64,000 nt of DNA from Lumbricus terrestris. Lineage: Eukaryota > Annelida > Clitellata > Crassiclitellata > Lumbricidae. Shown one piece after another: positions 1 to 37,472 of this stretch. The position numbers and the translations under genes were made by a program. The stretch lies in assembly GCA_949752735.1 (NCBI GenBank), contig OX457036.1, positions 18,727,246-18,791,245 of the forward strand, written 5' to 3'. Every line of letters starts with the position of its first letter. Within the stretch, counting starts at the first letter, position 1. The notes beneath the pieces were generated by a model. The model was not told the origin of the DNA. It made no database searches and saw only the letters and a program-made list of their open reading frames with translations.

Positions 1-120
1 CCATTCGGAGGACAATGACCATTTTTTGCTAGCTTTAACTGTACAGAAGTGCTTCTAAAACTGCACAAATCTATTTAGAACTGCACATTTTGTGCACAAC
101 TGCACGTTAAAAAAGCCCTG
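1..120. repeat. Dispersed repeat in intron 1 of copy 0, inverted relative to about 31190-31310
   Basis: CGGAGGACAATGA and several TGCACA/CTGCAC blocks match the reverse complement of 31190-31310 and its copy-2 counterpart near 60180-60290. A short dispersed element in both orientations is the simplest reading. Confidence 0.4.
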
Positions 121-313
121 CTGCTTAGATTGCGACAAAGTGCTTTAGCCTAAGTCTTGACAAAGCGCATGCGATAACGACAATGCTAGTTACAATTTTT
201 TTAAATAAAAGCTATATGTAAAAACCGAGTATGAAGTATATTTTAAAAAATTATAGATCCATACAGATCACATAAATATCATAGGCCTTTAAAAAGTCCT
301 AAAATGAACTCAC

Positions 314-523
314 GTGGTCATTTTCCGCAAAGTCCAACCCGAATGGATTTCGTGGACCTGATCCGTAAACATTCTGATGCCCGACACCTGGCCAAATGGT
401 CGACAGATTACACGGATTCGGCACGTTTTCTCCGTTGGGAATCTTTTTTTGATTCTTTGGATATGCGTGTGCTGTCAGATAGAGAGTTGCCAGCAGCATG
501 CACAGTAAAAGTTTCGTCCACAT
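314..523 (-). CDS. Copy 0 exon 1: signal peptide and N-terminal temptin domain (gene continues off left edge)
   Basis: Encodes MWTKLLLCMLLATLYLTAHA, a clear signal peptide, then YPKNQKKIPNGENVPNPC and WPGVGHQN, GSGPRNPFG, ending ENDH before a GTGAGT donor (phase 0). This is closer to the generic temptin start (IPNG) than copy 1 (IPFG). About 13 residues differ from copy 1 in the mature part. Exon 2 would be expected about 1 kb beyond the left edge, so intactness of the gene is unknown. Confidence 0.82.
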
Positions 524-1960
524 CTTCAGCTTTTAAACCAGCTACAGAACTCAAACATCTGAAACAGAAAGAGTTGTGTTTAGGCCTACTAACTTCGTTA
601 AAAGCAACATTCACTTGAGCAAACCTGCAGTTGCCAAGAAAACAACAACACACCTTATGTATCTGCAGGATTCTTGTTTCACAAAATATCTGGTCATGCA
701 TGATGTGGCAATCAGGCGACGAAATGTTTTGTCAGTGGCGTTGCTAGGGGGGTGGTTTGTAGCCTCCCCAGACAGCATTCTCATGTAATGATGGCGACAG
801 AACGTCGACAGAACTAAATGTCTAGACACGTATATTTATTGCCTGTGTCATGGTGTAAGAAAGCACCATGCCTGTGTTTAGGAGTTTAACTGAATGGCAG
901 CCATGCAAGACGGCCATCTGTCCAGGTGTTCGTTTTACCAGCGCCACCTGGTGAATGGAAGGTTGAGTCGAATCTTGGGGGAGATTTGATCCCGCGTCCA
1001 CGATGGTCGTCTGCTCTTTGTGCTCGAGTGTTGCAATGGCATGCGATCGATTAACGTTGAGCAAATCACGACTTGTTTATAGTTGACCGTTCTTCGTGAG
1101 AGCTTTCTGTGAGATGACTAATATAATTTCTTCTAGACGACAGAATATCTGGTTACGTCACTGTGCATGAAAACCAAGCAACCGTGTCCATATTATACTA
1201 TATACAGGAGATCTCACGTGATAATGAATGCTTTCATTTTGTTGATCAATTTAAGTTCGTTAACAAGAGTTTATGCGCATAGGGCCTACGGTTCTAGGCT
1301 TGGTTAGTATACCCCTCATGATGAAATGAGGAATGGGTTTTCGTGGGATTTACAACATGCCCAAAAAGGGCCAAAATTGTGGCTTGGCAAGGTTGGTATC
1401 ATAATATATAGGCCTGGATACGTAGATAGATTGATACGCATGCATGCGTACGTGCATTCCTGCAATCATGTACACACATGCACGAGTGCATGCTTGAATG
1501 AACACGGGGCAGTTGCGCAAAAGATCAGAATGACGTATAAAAACTTACTTTTCAGAGAGATCCTATTGCGTCTGAGAACTAGAGTGTTGTTGCTGTGTGT
1601 ATAGATCAGCATACATGTGTATAATTATAGGGTGGCTCATTAAAAATTGTCCCACCGGTAAAAATCCAATTTCTCCGCAACCAATTAAGATATTTCTACG
1701 AAAATTGTAGAAGTTACAGAGGACAGATTTATAAACACTCTCGGAAAATTGCGCTAAGGAACTTTCATTGCTTCAAAACTTGCAGCCGTCTAAGGATTGT
1801 TTTCCTTGTTTTTAATTCCGCAGATGAACGTTCCAATACTTTCATTTCTTTGAGACTGTTTAACTGATTGTTGCACCCAAATTGTGATGCGACCTCACTA
1901 AAAGCTGTAAAGAAACTGTTAATGAAGCAAGCTCACTCAGATGTTAATTAAACGAAGATA
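524..1960. other. Intergenic block, homologous to about 34.54-34.83 and 38.16-38.58 kb
   Basis: Upstream flank of copy 0. Shares blocks with the upstream flank of copy 1, interrupted there by the CR1-like element and other insertions. No gene seen. Sequence from 1630 (GGGTGGCTCATTAAAAATTG) resembles one end of a degraded mariner-type element, without a visible second end. Confidence 0.5.
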
Positions 1961-1971
1961 GATACGTGTGT

Positions 1972-2096
1972 ATGTATGCAAGTATGTATGTATGTATGTA
2001 TGTATGTATGTATGTATGTATGTATGTATGTATGTATGTATGTATGTACATGTATGTATGTATGTATGTATGTATGTATGTATGTATGTATGTATT
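1972..2096. repeat. (ATGT)n microsatellite
   Basis: About 125 bp of TATG repeats with a small break at 2047-2052; followed by sequence homologous to that after the 39954-40510 tract. Confidence 0.9.
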
Positions 2097-2764
2097 GTAT
2101 GCATGTAAATGCATATTCTCGAGTTGCTCGTATTGCATAGGGAACGTCAGAGGGAACTGTGATGAATGGCTGGAAATTCTGGTGAATTTCTGAGAGTATG
2201 AGTCCAAATATACTACAAGGTTATTATGCATGGATATCATAGTAAGACTATACATGTAGTATCGTAGGCCTAAAGTTGTCTGAGTTGTATAATAAAGAGC
2301 AGCCGAAACGTTGGCCTGATTTATTTCATCTCATTTCAATCTGTTGACGTTTATGATGTTATCTTTTAGTATTCATCCTGCGCTGCGTTATTAATTTATT
2401 GATGTTATTGTAGCATTTCAGACGACCGTGACAATACGCGTATGCAGGAGAGGCAAGTCATCGATTTAAATGGAAATATCTACGTCATATGACATGATCT
2501 TAGAACGCGTTGAAGAGGTCGTGCTTAGCTCATACGACCCCAAAATTTCCCAATGAAGGATTTTTTGCAATTTGAGCACTTAACTGCATTTGACTGCGCC
2601 AGAAAGCGTATAGTATAGCAAATTGAACATCACAGTAATCGATCAATCAATCGCAATTTACATAGCGCCTCTTCAAGGTACCTACTCAGAGGTCAATGCT
2701 GTATGTATGTTATGTACATACATACATACATAGGCTACATACTAGTGTGGTTCACAGATACATG

Positions 2765-4965
2765 GTAAAAAATAAAGTTCAAGCTAAAAACCAGGGCGCC
2801 CTCCCAGTTTGTTAGACTTATCAATAGTATTATTGAAACAAAATTTCAGCATCCTATTCCAGCTGGAAGGCGGTGCTCAACGACTGTCTTACTTTGCATG
2901 GGCCAATGAAAAGACGTTAAGCTTATTTGAAGAAATAAATGTGTTGAGCACATTTTCCAATACAATTGTGCTTTATTTCAAGATGGATCATACATTACTG
3001 TAACATGACAATATGTGTGACACTTAAACAATTGGTGAGCTTGAAATATAAAATTTCAGTAGGTTTTAAATATTGAAAATGTCAAAAAATGTCAAAAACT
3101 TCGTTAAATCCACGAATGTCTATTGTTCTCGTTTTATGACTCAAAACATACGATGACGTCTACACTGTAAAAGGTTTTGCAAGCACAGTGTCAACAGCAT
3201 ATTTCTTTGTTGATTGAGTGGGGACAGCTGTTCTATTTGTCTCAACCACTTGGAGAAAATACTGCTTTTTTTCATCAGTGATGAGTCAGTTTAATTCCTT
3301 GAACAACTTCACACTTCTCTCAGCCATGTCGTTTACCACTCTCAATTGCTGACTTCAGCCTCTACCCTGCTGATAATCATCATCGTCAGGCTATTGCACT
3401 GGTGTAAGTATAAAAAGGAATCACCAAATTTCAGGCGTGGCAGTAGTGTCAGTGTTCACTGGGTTGCAAACTCGCCCAGGCAATCCCCCTCCTTCTGTGT
3501 CGCAGCACTATAGCGTCAACATCCTTTCACTAGGATTTGCAGTCATTCCGTAGAAATCATCACTTTATCTGAACCATATCAGGCAGATGGCAGCATAACA
3601 GTGTCAAGACATTCAGCCTCATCTGAAAGGCACTAAGTATTGATAATTTTCTAGAACATTCATGGCAGCAACGTTGAGCTCCTACAAATAATAGTCACCT
3701 GAATCAAAAGTCCTATATCAATCAAAATTGACAGATCTTGTCCTGGAGTTTCAGCAGCAAGAGGATGCCTTTGAGTGAAGGAGGGCACCCAATCACACAA
3801 AAGGATGAATCTGAGTTTTTCTTTTCCCTTAGATTGAATACTTCACGTTGATTGCTAAATCGTACAATTATTTTGATGATATGCAGTAACCTGGCCATTC
3901 AACGTGCATGGTAAATTGGACTCTCCAGTTTCTTATTGAGGGCTGACTTCCAAGGACAACCATTGACACCTCAATGACTTCTTGGTAGTCGTCTCTGAAA
4001 TTGACTTTAATTTCAGCAGTCTACTTGATGAAACTGATCGCTCTCTCATGGGAGGCTTCAGTAGCGGATACGACTTCCAGTACTCGGATGTTGTCACGTG
4101 TCACACCATCACACACAGCTTTAAATCTCTTTAAGATTGGGCTCTATTTTTGGATTCGATAGACAACAACACAAGGTGAAGATTTTGGCTTAAATCAACT
4201 CCATCACAATGACGACAGCAGGCCAACCACAGGAACATTTTACATTATCTTGTTTTCCCGAAAAACGTACACTTCACTAAACCGTCCGATGTTGTGTCAA
4301 AGATCAAGTCTTAGCCATTATCAGCGAGTCTCAATAACTTCAGAAGATAATGAATGACCTTGGATTTAAATTATATCCTGTCATAGAGGGACATTTGGGC
4401 ATACCAAAGAGTTTAGCGACACCATCACCTGAAACGAGCACTCACAGGCGATCAACATTTCCAGGGTACTGCAAGTGGTTAATTTGGTACAAATTCAGAT
4501 CTTACAGCTTCAGCATGCTCCATCTTGGCTTCTTAAGCACTCCATATGAATGGTTTTCCGTGAAAATGGCAGGACAAAAGGATCGCACATAAGCGCTGCA
4601 GTAATTGTGACCAACAATCTCAATGCTTCATGATCAGATCACCAAGCATGTTATTGCTATCAAAATGCACTTTTTACTTGATGGCTAAACAGCTGTCAAG
4701 TAGCTAGCACTGACTGTAATAAGTATGATAGTGTAATAGAATCTGTTTCAAGTTCATCTACATGACAAGGGTTGAGGTTTTTGATCAAGCTAAAAGGCAT
4801 CAAGATTTCTTGCTAATACAACTACATGGTAATATTTCGATGTCGTTGAGCACCGCCTTCCAGTTGGACTGGGAAGCTGAAATTTGGTCTCAATAATACT
4901 ATTGACAGGTCTAACAAACTGAGAGGGCGCCTTGGTATCTAGCTTGAATTTTATTTTTTTGGACC
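2765..4965. mobile_element. Element with long terminal inverted repeats (over 100 bp)
   Basis: The left end (about 2770-2890) and right end (about 4840-4965) are inverted copies, sharing GGCGCCCTC, CAGTTTGTTAGAC, TCAATAGTATTATTGA and CTGGAAGGCGGTGCTCAACG. About 2 kb internal sequence has no intact ORF or recognisable transposase. TATG/CATA microsatellites lie on both sides. Family not identified. Absent at the corresponding place near 43 kb. Confidence 0.6.
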
Positions 4966-4971
4966 ACCCTA

Positions 4972-5137
4972 CTACATACATACATACATACATACATACA
5001 TACATGCATACATACATACATACATACATACATACATACATACATACATACATACATACATACATACATACATACATACATACATACATACATACATACA
5101 TACATACATACATACATACATACATACATACATACAT
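4972..5137. repeat. (TACA)n microsatellite
   Basis: Uninterrupted CATA repeats except one GCATA at about 5006. Confidence 0.95.
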
Positions 5138-5204
5138 GTACATACAATACAATGTACAATACAACTGAAATTTGATAATGCCCTCCTTACAAAGCTCAGA
5201 AGTG

Positions 5205-5531
5205 CATACATACATACATACATACATACATACATACATACATACATACATACATACATACATACATACATACATACATACATACATACATACATACATA
5301 CATACATACATACATACATACATACATACATACATACATACATACATACATACATACATACATACATACATACATACATACATACATACATACATACATA
5401 CATACATACATACATACATACATACATACATACATACATACATACATACATACATACATACATACATACATACATACATACATACATACATACATACATA
5501 CATACATACATACATACATACATACATACAT
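5205..5531. repeat. (TACA)n microsatellite
   Basis: About 327 bp of essentially perfect CATA tetranucleotides. Confidence 0.95.
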
Positions 5532-5720
5532 TCATCCTGCGCTGCATTAATTATTAATTATTAATATTCATTTATATATAATTACGTAAGAGGGAACTGT
5601 GATGTATGGCTGGAAATTCTGGTAATATTAATATAATATATATAATAATAAAGCATTATTATTTCAGATAATATCAGATTCACACTTTGATGTGACCTTG
5701 CGCGCGTTATAAATTTATGT

Positions 5721-6117
<397 letters not shown>

Positions 6118-6202
6118 CAAACGCAATGCTGTATAAACGCAAGGTCAAACGCATGGCCACACGCACAGGCTGTGAAATGTTCGTGTCACATAAGAAACTA
6201 TA

Positions 6203-6793
6203 CAGGGTGCGCCAAAAAAAGACCTTCCTAGGTTTTTTGCCAATATTTTGGCCAAAAGTAAGAATTTCAAAATGAAATTTTTACAGGCTGATAGAAAATT
6301 CATATTTACACATGATGACCGAAATTTCATCAAGATATTTCAAACAGAACAAAAGTTATATCACTTTTAGTGAGACCACCCTCGGTTTTTTGGATGATTC
6401 AAAAACGTCAAAAAAAGGTGGGTCCTCACTAAAAGTGATATAACTTTTGTTCTGTTTGAAATATTTTGATGAAATTTCGGTCATCATGTGTAAATATGAA
6501 TTGTCTATCAGCCTGTAAAAATTTCATTTTGAAATTCTTACTTTTGGCCAAAATATTGGCAAAAACCTACTTTTTGTTGCGCTACGTTTTTGAATCGTCA
6601 AAAAACGGTGGGTGGCCTTCCTAAAAGTGGCATAACTTTTGGTTTGTGTGAAATATTTTGAAGAAATCTGGCCATCATATGTAAATATGAATTGTCTTTA
6701 AGTCTGTAAAAATTTCATTTTGAAATTCTTACTTTTGGCCAAGATAGCCTATTGGCAAAAAACCTAGGGGGGGTCTTTTTTTGGCGCACCCTG
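6203..6793. mobile_element. Non-autonomous mariner-type element
   Basis: 591 bp with CAGGGTGCGCCAAAAAAA inverted at both ends and TA duplications at 6201-6202 and 6794-6795. The interior is itself largely palindromic: blocks such as ATATCACTTTTAGTGAG recur inverted. The homologous site near 43271 lacks the element and reads ACTATAGATTTAC, proving the insertion boundaries. Confidence 0.88.
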
Positions 6794-6795
6794 TA

Positions 6796-8501
6796 GATTT
6801 ACTATTCAAACTGATGGCGTAAACGAAATCGCTAAAATGCAAGCCAAAGTTAGACCATAAAATGCTTCTGCGAAAGCTAGATTTCGAGTAAAAAAAGAAA
6901 TAATGCGACGCTTCTAAGTTATGTGATGTGGGCCTAAGTATGAGGTACACGTAGGCATAATATATTTATTCCCATCTATTAAAACAAAATAACTTTACAT
7001 ATATTTTTACATATTATATATATAGCTGCTTTTCAGTGCTTTTCAGTTCATCTTTCTGCATCAGCGCGTATTTAACTACGACTAAGGTGCATCTAGATTC
7101 TAAGTTAATATCGGTATGCTGATGATGCTTCTGGTAAATATTGATGAACGAACCGGTTGAGATCCTTGACACGTACATGTAGGCTATCCCACCTGAACTG
7201 ATTAATAGGAAGGACACAGCTACAGCTATAATAGCGAATAAGCGAAATGATCTATATATATTATATATAAATATAATATTATATATATATATATATTATA
7301 TATATTATATATGCTCTTTTAGGTCCAACCAACAGTCTAGACCTAGTGAAGCTTGTTCGAGTCTCTACAATACGGGTAGTTGGGATAACATCGACCGCTA
7401 GTCGCTGGCGACGTTTCAGTTTATACCAACCGACAGCACGCGACTTCCACTTACATCTGCACACCGACAAATAGTGTATAACAAACATTACATCGTCTCG
7501 CTGTCTGCTGATCAACAACGCCATCTTGAAAGTAGCCTTCGACAGAGGCTGGCCTGCGATTGGTCGGTGTGAGAAATCGCCTGTGATTGGTCTATAATTA
7601 TGAGAAATTGTCTGTGATTGGTGGGTGTGGCTTTTTCTACAAATGGCGGATGGACTAGCCTCGCTTTCAAGTCAGTTACACACATTCTGACCACAGCTGC
7701 AGAGGCCGGGAGTCGACGCACTGCTTGATATTTGTAACCGCGCCTTCAACTTTAATACTGGAACAGTCTTTCATTAACGATTCGTGATACTGCAATGCAT
7801 GTACCTCGCGAAACACTCTCAAGGCCACTTAATTAAGTCGCACTTGTTCAGAACTGTCGGGTATTTACGCTAAGCGCCTTCGTGAGGCTATTGACTTGTA
7901 AGGTGCTATATAAATGTTGATATACACATACACGAATACTGTTCGACTACCGCCATCTACTACTAGAGAGGAGGGATTTGCTCTGCAGCAGCAGCGTCGT
8001 CATCGTGACAGTGTGTTGCGAGCGCTGCCACTTGTCTCCCGGAACAGTAACTGTTCTCAAAAGGATCAACCTGTCTAGTCTGTTAATACTTGCACTGCCA
8101 CATAGACCAAAGGCCAAAGGGAAAGGTATAACTTGTAAAAGTAGGCCAACTTAAGAAAGGAAACTCAGATCTAATAGCAAAATTATGTATGAGCCTAGTT
8201 TAACTTAAAATGCAAATTGGTATTTATCATCATTTTTAAATTCGAAGTTCGTGTAAGATGGAGGCAAATGAAGTAAAATTATAGGAAAAAGGAAGATATT
8301 ATATTGCTTCTAACTATTTTCAAACTAGGCCTATTTCCTTCACACTATACGGCAGTTAAAACTATTAGACAACTCGGCCTACATAATTATGCTCTAGGCC
8401 AGTTGCAATATTATTGCTTGTTAGTAGCTAAAAATTTTAGCAGATCGTAGGCCCTACTGGTTTGTGTTTTTAATAGTTGCAAAGTGCCTATTTTGCTTAT
8501 T
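6796..8501. other. Intergenic block homologous to 43275-43340 and about 46.4-47.7 kb
   Basis: No gene seen. Contains an AT dinucleotide tract (7254-7314). About 7440-8500 aligns with 46450-47720 (shared CGACTTCCAC, GATTGGTCGGTGT and TCGCTTTCAAGTCAGT). A SINE/CR1-like tail, AAGCGCCTTCGTGAGG...GCTATATAAAT, lies near 7873-7918 and again near 46920-46962. Confidence 0.5.
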
Positions 8502-8509
8502 ATTAATAG

Positions 8510-9065
8510 CAGCGGCACCCGCAGGATTTTTTTTGTACGCACAAAAATTTTTGATGGAGGGGCGAAGAGGGAAAAATTTTCGTTAGGGTCGGGTCGCCGG
8601 AAAATGATGACCTTTTTTTTAGTCATCAACCTAGAATCCTAGAATTTCCCCAAAAACATACCTTTTCTATCCGCCGAAAAAACTGATGACCTTTTTTTAG
8701 TCATCGCGCTGTACGCAGTGGCAGCGCCAGGATTTCAGTTTCGGGGGGGCTGAAGCCTCGACCGAAATCTCATGAAAATTTTCCATTTTCGCCGCCAAAA
8801 TTTCTGACGACCTTTTTTTTTTAGTCATCGACCGAAATCTTATGAAAATTTTCCATTTTCGCCGCCAAAATTTCTGACGACTTTTTTTTTTTTTTTTTAG
8901 TCGTCAGCCCAAAAATCGTGGATATTTCACTGACTGTAAAAAATTTCGGATGCCCCTTTTTTAGGGGGGCTGAGCCTCTCGTAGGGGGCTTAGCTCCCCA
9001 GCCCCCCTAGCGCCGCCACTGGCTGTACGCACTTGCGTACGTGCGTACGTCTGCGGGCGCCGCTG
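8510..9065. mobile_element. hAT-type MITE (outer of a nested pair)
   Basis: 556 bp, ends CAGCGGC(A/G)CCCGCAG inverted, 8-bp duplication ATTAATAG at 8502-8509 and 9066-9073. Copy 2 (about 47730) lacks it. It contains the second element at 8716-9021. Confidence 0.85.
8716..9021. mobile_element. hAT-type MITE nested inside the previous element
   Basis: 306 bp, ends CAGTGGC(A/G)GCGC inverted, 8-bp duplication GCTGTACG at 8708-8715 and 9022-9029. Interior carries repeated CTGACGAC(T)n AGTC(A/G)TC blocks. Same family as 47039-47253. Confidence 0.85.
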
Positions 9066-9073
9066 ATTAATAG

Positions 9074-9460
9074 GCTATTATTATTACTATTACTATTATA
9101 ATTATTATTACAATTATTTATTATTATTTTCATCATCATCGTTGTCGTCGTAGTCATCATTATCATCACCATTGTCATGATCGAACAACATCAACAACAA
9201 AAGCAATTATAACGCAATTTTACGAAAATGAGCGAATTCAGGCCAACGAACATAATTGTCACAGAATTGTTCTAAATCTTGTTCAAAATGTTATACTATG
9301 ATGTAATAGAAAGTTAGTTGCAGATGTAGGTTTAATATTATTTCGTAGGCCCTATAATTTACAGTCTTTTATGTGAAAAAAGCGTCCGTGTTTAGCTTAA
9401 GCGGTTAAGATGATTACGAAGCTATGAATATATAATGCTGCACCTTGGCCAAAGGACTGA
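9074..9460. other. 3' flank of copy 1, homologous to 47740-48170
   Basis: Trinucleotide-rich stretch 9075-9200 (TTA/TCA/CAA) followed by sequence nearly identical to copy 2. No separate gene seen. Confidence 0.5.
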
Positions 9461-9468
9461 CTGGAGGT

Positions 9469-9474
9469 TTTATT
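9469..9474 (-). terminator. Candidate poly(A) signal of copy 1
   Basis: AATAAA on the minus strand about 125 bp after the stop codon, conserved in copy 2. Confidence 0.5.
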
Positions 9475-9598
9475 GTGGGTGATAATTTTAAAATTTCCAC
9501 TACGCAAGGTTCTAAATTATCGTCATTGATGAGCATGTAAATGCATGTCTTCACTCGGAGATTATTCAGTCATCCGATGATTTGCTTGCCAGCCACGA

Positions 9599-34507
<24,909 letters not shown>

Positions 34508-34870
34508 CTTTAGCATGAGAACCATAATTATTATAGCCTAGGCCTACTCAAATATCTGAAATGGTAAAAGTTACGTCTATCAGCTTCGCTAAACAACATT
34601 CACGTGAGTAAACTGGCAATCGCCAAAAAGCACGTCTTATATATAATCTGCAGGAGCCTCGAGTCACAAAAGATCTGGTCATGGTGTTAGAGTCAGGCGA
34701 CTAAGTGTGTAAGCGGTGGCGTAGCTAGGAGAGTGTCAATTGTAGCCACCCGCAACCCATGCATGCAGCATTCTCACAACGGCGACAAAAGGGCTACAGA
34801 ACTAAAATGTCTGAACACCTATTTTTATTGTCGGCGCCAAATGTTTGGGGATAGGCTTATCATGGAAGCA
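34508..34870. promoter_or_regulatory. Upstream region of copy 1
   Basis: Homologous to 524-835 upstream of copy 0. Contains the TATA candidate at 34636-34643. Homology is then broken by the CR1-like insertion. Confidence 0.4.
34636..34643 (-). promoter_or_regulatory. Candidate TATA box of copy 1
   Basis: TATATAAG on the minus strand, about 130 bp upstream of the chosen start codon and 111 bp from the first in-frame Met. The aligned site upstream of copy 0 (near 650) reads TACATAAG. Position is plausible; no transcription start evidence. Confidence 0.35.
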
Positions 34871-36312
34871 TAGGGAATCCAAAATTATCTGAATATTCTA
34901 TTGGTATCTTCTTCGATTTAGCAAAGGCCTTCGATACTGTGAATCATGAGATCCTATTAAAAAAATTAGCTAATTATGGCATCAGAGGCATCCAATTAGC
35001 TTGGTTTACCAGTTATCTCGAAAGACGTCTCCAGTGTGTTTCCTGCAATGGAGCTCTCTCAGACTTTAGAGTTGTTAGATATGGTGTGCCCCAAGGTTCT
35101 AATCTCGGACACTTGTTTTTTCTTCTATACATTAATGACTTGCCTAATATATCTCCTACTCTTTCATTCATCTTGTTTGCTGATGATACAAATGTCTTCT
35201 ACTCTCATAAATCCTACCAGAGTCTAATGCAAACAGTAAACAATGAACTTATCTTCATAGCCGAGTGGTTCTCTGCTAATAGACTCTCCTTAAACATTGA
35301 TAAAACTAACTTTATGCTCTTTCGAACTAATAAAAAGATGTGCCCCCAGAATGAATTGCAACTGTCTATCAATGATACCTCCATAACGCAGGTTAGCTCC
35401 ACTAAATTTCTTGGTGTGTACATAGATCAACACCTCACATGGAATGATCATATTAAATATATCTCTGCCAAGGTTGCAAAAAGTGTTGGTATCCTTCATC
35501 GAACTTCCCATATACTCCCCCCCACTATCCGTGTTAAATTGTACTACTCATTAATATATCCTTATCTCTCATACTGTAATTTAGTTTGGGCATCTACATA
35601 TAAATCCAGGGTCAATAAATTAGTACTTCTCCAAAAACGTGCAATACGTATCATAGCTGGAGTTAAGCCTTTTATTCACTCAAGTCCTTTATTTCAATCA
35701 TTTAATTTATTAAAGTTTCACCAAATAATGATTTTCCAGATAGGAGTCTTTATGTATCGGTTCACCCATGATCTTCTTCCCCTTAACTTTGCAGGGTATT
35801 TCCAAAAAGGATCTGAAATTCACTGCTATTCCACCAGGAACTCCTCTCATTATCGAGCCATATCCACTCGTTTAAACTCAAGAAGATTCCATATTAAATA
35901 TACTGGACCAGGTATATGGAACTCGTTTCCTAGTCATGTTCCACAAGCTTCCAGTTTACAAAGAGCAAAAACATTACTGCGCAACTACTTGGTTAATGAC
36001 TGCAAAGATATTTAACCTTGTAGGCACTGATTTTATTTTATTATTATTTGTTGTGTTTGTTTTGCGTTCTTTAGTTAAGTTTACTACATTAATTGTCATC
36101 TCATGCTGTTCTTTTAGCCTATTGTTCAATTCATTATGTCAACCGTCTAGCCATCTGTTAAAATTGCATATGTAATTAGGTGTCCCTGTTAGCGGGATAT
36201 TCATCCCTTAGGGCCTTCCTTGTTACCATCCGATAATGTGAAGCATGTTATACTATGTCTATTGTGTATGTTGATGGTTGGTTACAATAAATGAATTGAA
36301 ATTGAAATTGGA
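34871..36312 (+). mobile_element. CR1-like non-LTR retrotransposon, 5'-truncated
   Basis: Contains the C-terminal half of an RT ORF, a 3' untranslated region (36016-36285) and a TTGAAATTGAAATTGG tail. Nearly identical to the piece at 23201-23721, so this family moved recently. Confidence 0.88.
34880..36015 (+). CDS. Reverse transcriptase fragment of CR1-like element
   Basis: Open to the stop at 36015. Shows RT motif A ([15 protein letters not shown]), [20 protein letters not shown], catalytic FADDT, the thumb [16 protein letters not shown], and [13 protein letters not shown] / [11 protein letters not shown] of the CR1/jockey group. The SNLGH in place of the usual SxLGP is a change. 5' end (endonuclease, RT fingers) absent, so the copy is not autonomous. 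No start codon is expected; the stretch enters from the truncation point. Confidence 0.88.
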
Positions 36313-36640
36313 ACACGTCTAGTTATCCACAAGTGCAGGTTTTATTGTGAAAAACTTCGCACCCGGACCCGGTGCATTTTTTATACAGTCGAGTTTCAAG
36401 TCGGAATTGAAATTCTCCGCGGTCTCTCGCCCACTCACTCACTCACTCACTCGCCCACACACAAGTGCATAGCCTACATTTCATCTGTCTCTTTTCTTCA
36501 TTTCCTATGCGCTGAGTGTGTTGCATATAAATTACAGATTATCCAAAATGTATCACCATTCACTACTTCCGAGGTAGAACGCTTTGTCTTCCTTTATCCA
36601 ATCTGATTTCATTCCCTTGATTTCTCCGATCTCTATACTC
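36313..36640. other. Intergenic, nothing recognised
   Basis: No gene; short CACT tract at 36430-36455. Confidence 0.4.
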
Positions 36641-36963
36641 TATAGTTCCTTCTCTGTCTGTCTCTCTGTATGTCTCTCTGTCTCGTTACCTTTTTCTTTC
36701 TCCTCTGTATTTCTCTGTCACTGTCTGTGCTTCTCTGCTTCTCTATCTAAACATTCATCAACCCGCCCGTCCGATCGCCTTCCCGCTGCCTTTCTCCTCT
36801 GTCTGTCTGCTTGTCTGGATGTCTGTCTGTGTGTCCTCTCTCTCTCCCTCCCTCTCTCCCTCCCCCTCTCCCTCTCCTCTTCCTCTCTATCTCTGTCGCT
36901 CTGTCTCTGTCTTTGACTCTGTCTCTGTCTCTGTCTGTCTCTGTTTCTTTGTCTCTGTTTCTG

Positions 36964-37047
<84 letters not shown>

Positions 37048-37088
37048 GCACGCACACACACGCACGCACACACACACACACACACACT
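36641..37088. repeat. CT-rich tract and (CA)n microsatellite
   Basis: TCTCTGTC-type pyrimidine tract to 36964, then CA repeats with CACG variants to 37088. Confidence 0.93.
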
Positions 37089-37128
37089 TGGTCAGTGTCT
37101 CTATAGTGAAATAAATATTGCTATAAAG

Positions 37129-37472
37129 CAGCTGTTCCCAACTCGTGAGCCGCGGGCCAAAAGTGGCCCGCCAGGCCTAAAAAATGTCCCTCATCTCTCT
37201 ATGAATCAAGAAAAAAATATGAAAAAATTGACAATTTGGACAGGACACAACGCAATTTTTTTTCTATTGCAAATTATTTTATGTTGACATCTGTAAATAA
37301 TATCAAACATTCTATTTTGAATCAATAAATTATAACAATTTTATATGCGTTTAGTTAAGTAAATTTTGGCCTGGTGGCCCCTAATGGCATTCAACTAAGA
37401 AAAAGTGACCCTCGTGTCCCCCAAATTAGAAAAGGTGGCCCTTAAGTAAAAAAACAAGGTTGAGAACCACTG
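37129..37472. mobile_element. Degraded hAT-type MITE
   Basis: Ends CAGCTGTTCCCAACTCGTGA and, inverted, CAGTGGTTCTCAACCTTG. The flanks CTATAAAG and CTGTATAC are only loosely alike. Confidence 0.55.

Noticed and set aside
4790..5564. Long ORFs reading MYVCMYVC or THTYIHTYIH (also at 1944-2255, 5582-6166, 39850-40639)
   Set aside because: Pure translations of (TACA/ATGT)n microsatellites, open in several frames on both strands.
36584..37287. Ser/Leu-rich and His-Thr ORFs
   Set aside because: Translations of CT-rich and (CA)n low-complexity DNA.
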